This document shows positions 55,858 to 59,098 of a DNA stretch of 59,098 nucleotides, one piece after another (the stretch's first letter is position 1; each line of letters begins with the position of its first letter). The notes under the pieces were generated by a model. The model was not told the DNA's origin. It saw only the letters and a program-made list of their open reading frames with translations, and searched no databases. Source of the DNA: Eimeria necatrix (Eukaryota; Apicomplexa; Conoidasida; Eucoccidiorida; Eimeriidae); NCBI RefSeq assembly GCF_000499385.1, contig NW_013652017.1:27501-86598 (forward strand), read 5' to 3'. A program made the position numbers and the translations under genes.

Positions 55858-58816
55858 TCACAAAGTGTCCTCTTCGTCACTAGGGGGTTGGGGCCCCTGG
55901 TCTGCGCTACGGGAAAGGTTCCCCTGGCCCAGTTGTACGGGCTCTAAATCTTCTAGAGAGAGACCCTCCAGAAGTTCACTGATGTCTATGACAGGCCCTG
56001 ACCCTGCGTCTTGCTCACTGTCGGACTGGGCACTGTCTCCTTCATCCCCCTCCCGCTCTTGCTGCTGCTGCTGCCGCGCTCTGTCGTGTGCCTCAGCCAG
56101 TTTCCTCGCTTTGTTGGCTTCCCGTCGCTTCAGCCCCTGCTGCTGTTTGCTGCTGCTGCTGCTGCTGCCGGCGCGTACCTTCGCCGCACCTGTCGCTTTG
56201 GTGTAGCTGATTCGCGGGTCCTTGTACAACAGCACTTGCTTCCGCAGCTCTGCATCTTCCTCAAGGTCCTTCCGGAACTCCTCCATGTCTTCATCTTCTG
56301 CCGCAGCAGCACCACGACGCTGAGACGCCCCTCTTTTCTTCCGGCTGTGCATGCCGTGTACTCTGTGGGGAGCCCCCTCAGCGCTGCTCTCGGGCCCCTG
56401 AGGGGCCCCCACGACTTCCCCGTCTTCCTCTATTCCCGTGCCGTCCTCTTCATGCTTCTGCAGTGTCCGCAACACCCACTGTCTCCTCCCCGTCTTTCGG
56501 AAGGGGTAATGTCTCTTGACAAGCATCACAGGCCAAGGGGCCCCAGCGAGACCTTCCTGCTGCTCACAGCCGCTGCTGCTGCTGCTGCTGCTGGGCCAGT
56601 GTAGGTCCCGATCTAAGCAGTCGTCCACGAAACCTGACAAATTGATTCGCTGCAAGTCGTAGCCCGCAGCAAAGTCTCCTGCGTGCAGCAAGGCCCCCAA
56701 ATGGCTCACTGTAGTTAACGGCTCCCCCTCAGGAACGCCGCTGGCACTACAACGCAGCAGCTCAACCTCCACCAAACTGCTGCTGCCGCTGCTGCTGCTC
56801 TTCGTCGCTGAGTCAAGGGTCCGCCCGGTCCCCGCTCCTGCTGCTTCTGCATTTGTGTCGATTGTCATCGCATCGTCCCCCGCAGCAGCTTCCTGCCGCT
56901 GCTGCTGCTTGTTCTGCTGCTTCTGGTGTCTTTTTCCATGCTGCTGCTTCTGCTGTGGCTGCTGCTGCGTTTGCTCCAGTGGTGTAACAGCAAGAATAAG
57001 GAAGTGCGAGAGGTGCTTGCGGGTGCATATGGGTTTAAATGTATCCCTGAAATAGACATCGGCAGCCATGTCGAGGTGCCTTCCAGAAAAAGGGTCCGTC
57101 AGGTGCAGTGTGGACGAGACTCTTGTGCACAGCGAGAGCGAAGGAAAGCCCCCAAAGGAATCCTGGGCCTTCTTGGCGGGAATGTAGACTAAGTCGTCGC
57201 GGCAGATAGCAGGTAGCTCCACGTACACCGTGTGCTTGTAGATATACGTGTTACTGTTGCAGTCGTGAGATATCAGCCGCTTGCTGCTACGGCTGCTGCA
57301 CGGCAGCCTGCTGCTGCAGAAGGATACAAAAGATGCTGCAGCTTGTTTATTTGGGAAATAAAAATCCAGGCCATCTTTTCGCTGTACAACCCTCAGGAGC
57401 TTCTGCAGCAAGTTGTGCTGCTGCAGCAGGAGCTGCTCCAAGAATAAAAACGTTCGCTTGTGGTCGCAGCGCTGTCGCACTTGCACCCGCGCGCCCCAAC
57501 CTGCATGCGGCGTGAAGGCCTGAAAAGAAACGGAAAGTAGTACATGGATGTGCTGCAAGAAACACTAAATGGCAGGGAGCAACACCAAATGAAAGCGCAA
57601 CGCAAAAGACACAGGTCTCAAGTGCAGCCTTCCTTTCCAACGAAATGCTGCAGGAGCCGATGTCACCGCTGACCCATGCTAGCGCCTAAGCTCTCGTTCA
57701 GTTTCCAAATCCCCGCAACTGCCTAGTAGCTAATATTTTAAGCACTGCGACCATGTTCGTTCTAAAGCCCAGAAATTTTAAGCTCTTAAGGCGCAGAAGA
57801 AACCTTAGCTTTGGATCCAGTCAGTCTAGCTAACCCTAGCATCAGCTTTCCCCAATGCAACAATGTACAAAATACATCACGCGCTTAGTCCGCAGGGTCT
57901 CTCCTAAAACCTGATATAACTGTTTGAGTAAGCTAAGAGAGAGAGAACGAACTGGAGGGCGGCGACGGCGTAGAGACAAGCACTGAACATTCCGTGTAGT
58001 CTTGGAGATCTTTGTGCGCTTGCTTGGGGCTGCTGACCTGCTTGCATTCGTCGCATTGCATGTTGTGAACTAGCCCCGAAACATTGAATGACTGCTCTAC
58101 CTCCGCCTTGCCCTCCAGCACGTCCGCTCTTGCGGTGAGACGCAGCAACAACTTGTTGCTGTGGGGCTCTGAGTAGAGCCAACGGCAGTCCGATATGCGG
58201 GAGAGGCTTTTCAGGCCGCGAATTCGCTTAAGGCAAAGAGCTAGTAGCTCCCTGAGCTCAAAAGAAGTAGCAATAGCAGCAGTAGAGCCGTAACCAAAAG
58301 CAGAGACCAACGCAGCAGTAGTGGCAGCACGGCACGCGTAACACGACACGCATAAAGCGCAGCAGCGCGTGTACATTTAACAGCAGCTCGGAGGCAGTCA
58401 GCGGCAGCACAGGGCTAGAGACGGAAACTGCATGCTGCGTTTGCCCAAGCAGCAGCCGGTCGGCAGAGCCACTGCAGCAGCGGGGAGAAAAGGAAACGCA
58501 GAAGTCACACAATCCCATCTAAACAGCCAGTCATCCACGCAGCAGCTGGTGTGTGTGCTAAGGTTGACGTGTACTCTGAGATTATGAGCAGATACGCCTA
58601 CCGCGACTCAAGCTCACAATACAGCCATTTGCCTTGGCTATCTTTGAAGCGGCCGCACTGTCTGCATCTGTCTACGACGAAGGTGCGGCAGACTCTGCTG
58701 CTCAGGTCAATTTCGTCTTGGAGGCATGACAAACACTTATTGCGCGGGTGGGGGGGAGTCACAGCTCCACAGATGCAGCATAGCACGTGGCCCACGCCGA
58801 CCGAGGGTCCCGCCAT
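55858..58816 (-). CDS. NMD3: 60S ribosomal export protein NMD3
   Basis: Adaptor that binds the pre-60S ribosomal subunit and links it to the CRM1 exportin for passage from nucleus to cytoplasm. Three exons keep phase and give 696 residues: 58816-58602, 58251-58038, 57519-55858. The start MAGPSVGVGHVLCC precedes zinc-binding CxxC pairs (VLCCICG, NKCLSCLQ, CRQCGRF, MQCDECKQ). Family landmarks follow: ELLALCLKRIRGL, WLYSEPHSNKLLLRLT, VQVRQRCDHKRTFLFLEQLL, KDGLDFYF, LISHDCNSNTYIYKHTVYVE, TSTLHLTDPFSG-like RVSSTLHLTDPFSG, and VMLVKRHYPFRKTGRR. An acidic Lys/Arg-Asp/Glu tail (DMEEFRKDLEEDAELRKQV) ends at the DEEDTL stop. Gln, Ser and Ala inserts lengthen it over yeast and human forms, which are near 500 residues. 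The exon 1/2 join reconstructs CELESRELLALCLK exactly as the family requires. Confidence 0.93.
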
Positions 58817-59098
58817 CGCCCCAGCGAAGGCGTCGAGCGAAGTTCCACACAACGTAGGCTGTATGGGCAGCTCGGAAAGGGGAAATAAACAGAAAAAGAC
58901 GCAGCACTCATTCAATCCTGTAGCAGCTGCTGCAGCGGCGGCAGAAGCAGCGATTGGTGAACTGAAGCCGCAGCCGCGAGAAAGCAACTGCAGCGGCGTC
59001 GGTGCCACAGCCACTGCAGCAGAGAGATACGTCAAGTCACTGCAAAGTCCAACTTTTCCCAGTCAACTGTCGAGGAACAAGAGCGGAAGCTACACACG
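58817..59098. other. Region upstream of NMD3
   Basis: The open minus-strand frame continues upstream of the chosen NMD3 start, but that sequence is Ala-rich and unlike the family, whose zinc-binding domain begins about a dozen residues after MAGPSVG. It is taken as 5' untranslated or promoter DNA. No motif is evident. Confidence 0.5.

Overview
This window looks like a nuclear contig of a coccidian apicomplexan, most likely an Eimeria species. The signs are dense CAG/CTG trinucleotide tracts running through coding and non-coding DNA, interstitial TTTAGGG/AAACCCT repeats, intron-rich genes with short exons, a rhoptry-kinase-like gene, and housekeeping proteins swollen by Gln/Ala/Ser homopolymers. 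Species is not determined. All exon models were spliced by eye from GT/GC..AG signals and reading phase.

Layout. (1) Positions 1-8,500 are a repeat-rich segment: CAG/CTG tracts, TTTAGGG arrays, (TTTA)n, GCTAGC tetranucleotide arrays and GGGGCCCC palindromes. Two genes are hidden in it: fragments of an unrecognised plus-strand gene (727-1931) and a secreted protein kinase of rhoptry-kinase type on the minus strand (7085-3042). Several of their introns consist largely of telomere-like or GCTAGC repeats. (2) Positions 8,500-38,400 are repeat-poor. They carry a tandem array of a multigene family on the minus strand that I do not recognise from any described family: copies A (15006-12276), B (23115-20585), C (29359-27020) and D (33720-31265), a decayed copy E (37070-36152) and an inverted fragment near 18.0-18.2 kb. 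(3) Positions 38,400-59,098 are a housekeeping block: a glycerol-3-phosphate acyltransferase (plus strand, 39574-47527), a valyl-tRNA synthetase (minus, 54569-48227) and the 60S export factor NMD3 (minus, 58816-55858).

The standout is the array. Copies A, B and D splice into eight exons whose five middle exons have identical lengths (73, 56, 30, 73 and 84 nt). The proteins have an N-terminal hydrophobic anchor, then RRLSD/RRLSDQ at the end of exon 1, which fits the PEXEL/TEXEL export-cleavage consensus. Three or four repeats of about 33 residues follow, each holding an LPxY or PPxY motif (LPSYEEAC), and the last exon adds another PPxY. Together this suggests exported, disordered proteins carrying multivalent WW-domain ligands. 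Copy C keeps the frame but has lost or never had every PPxY.
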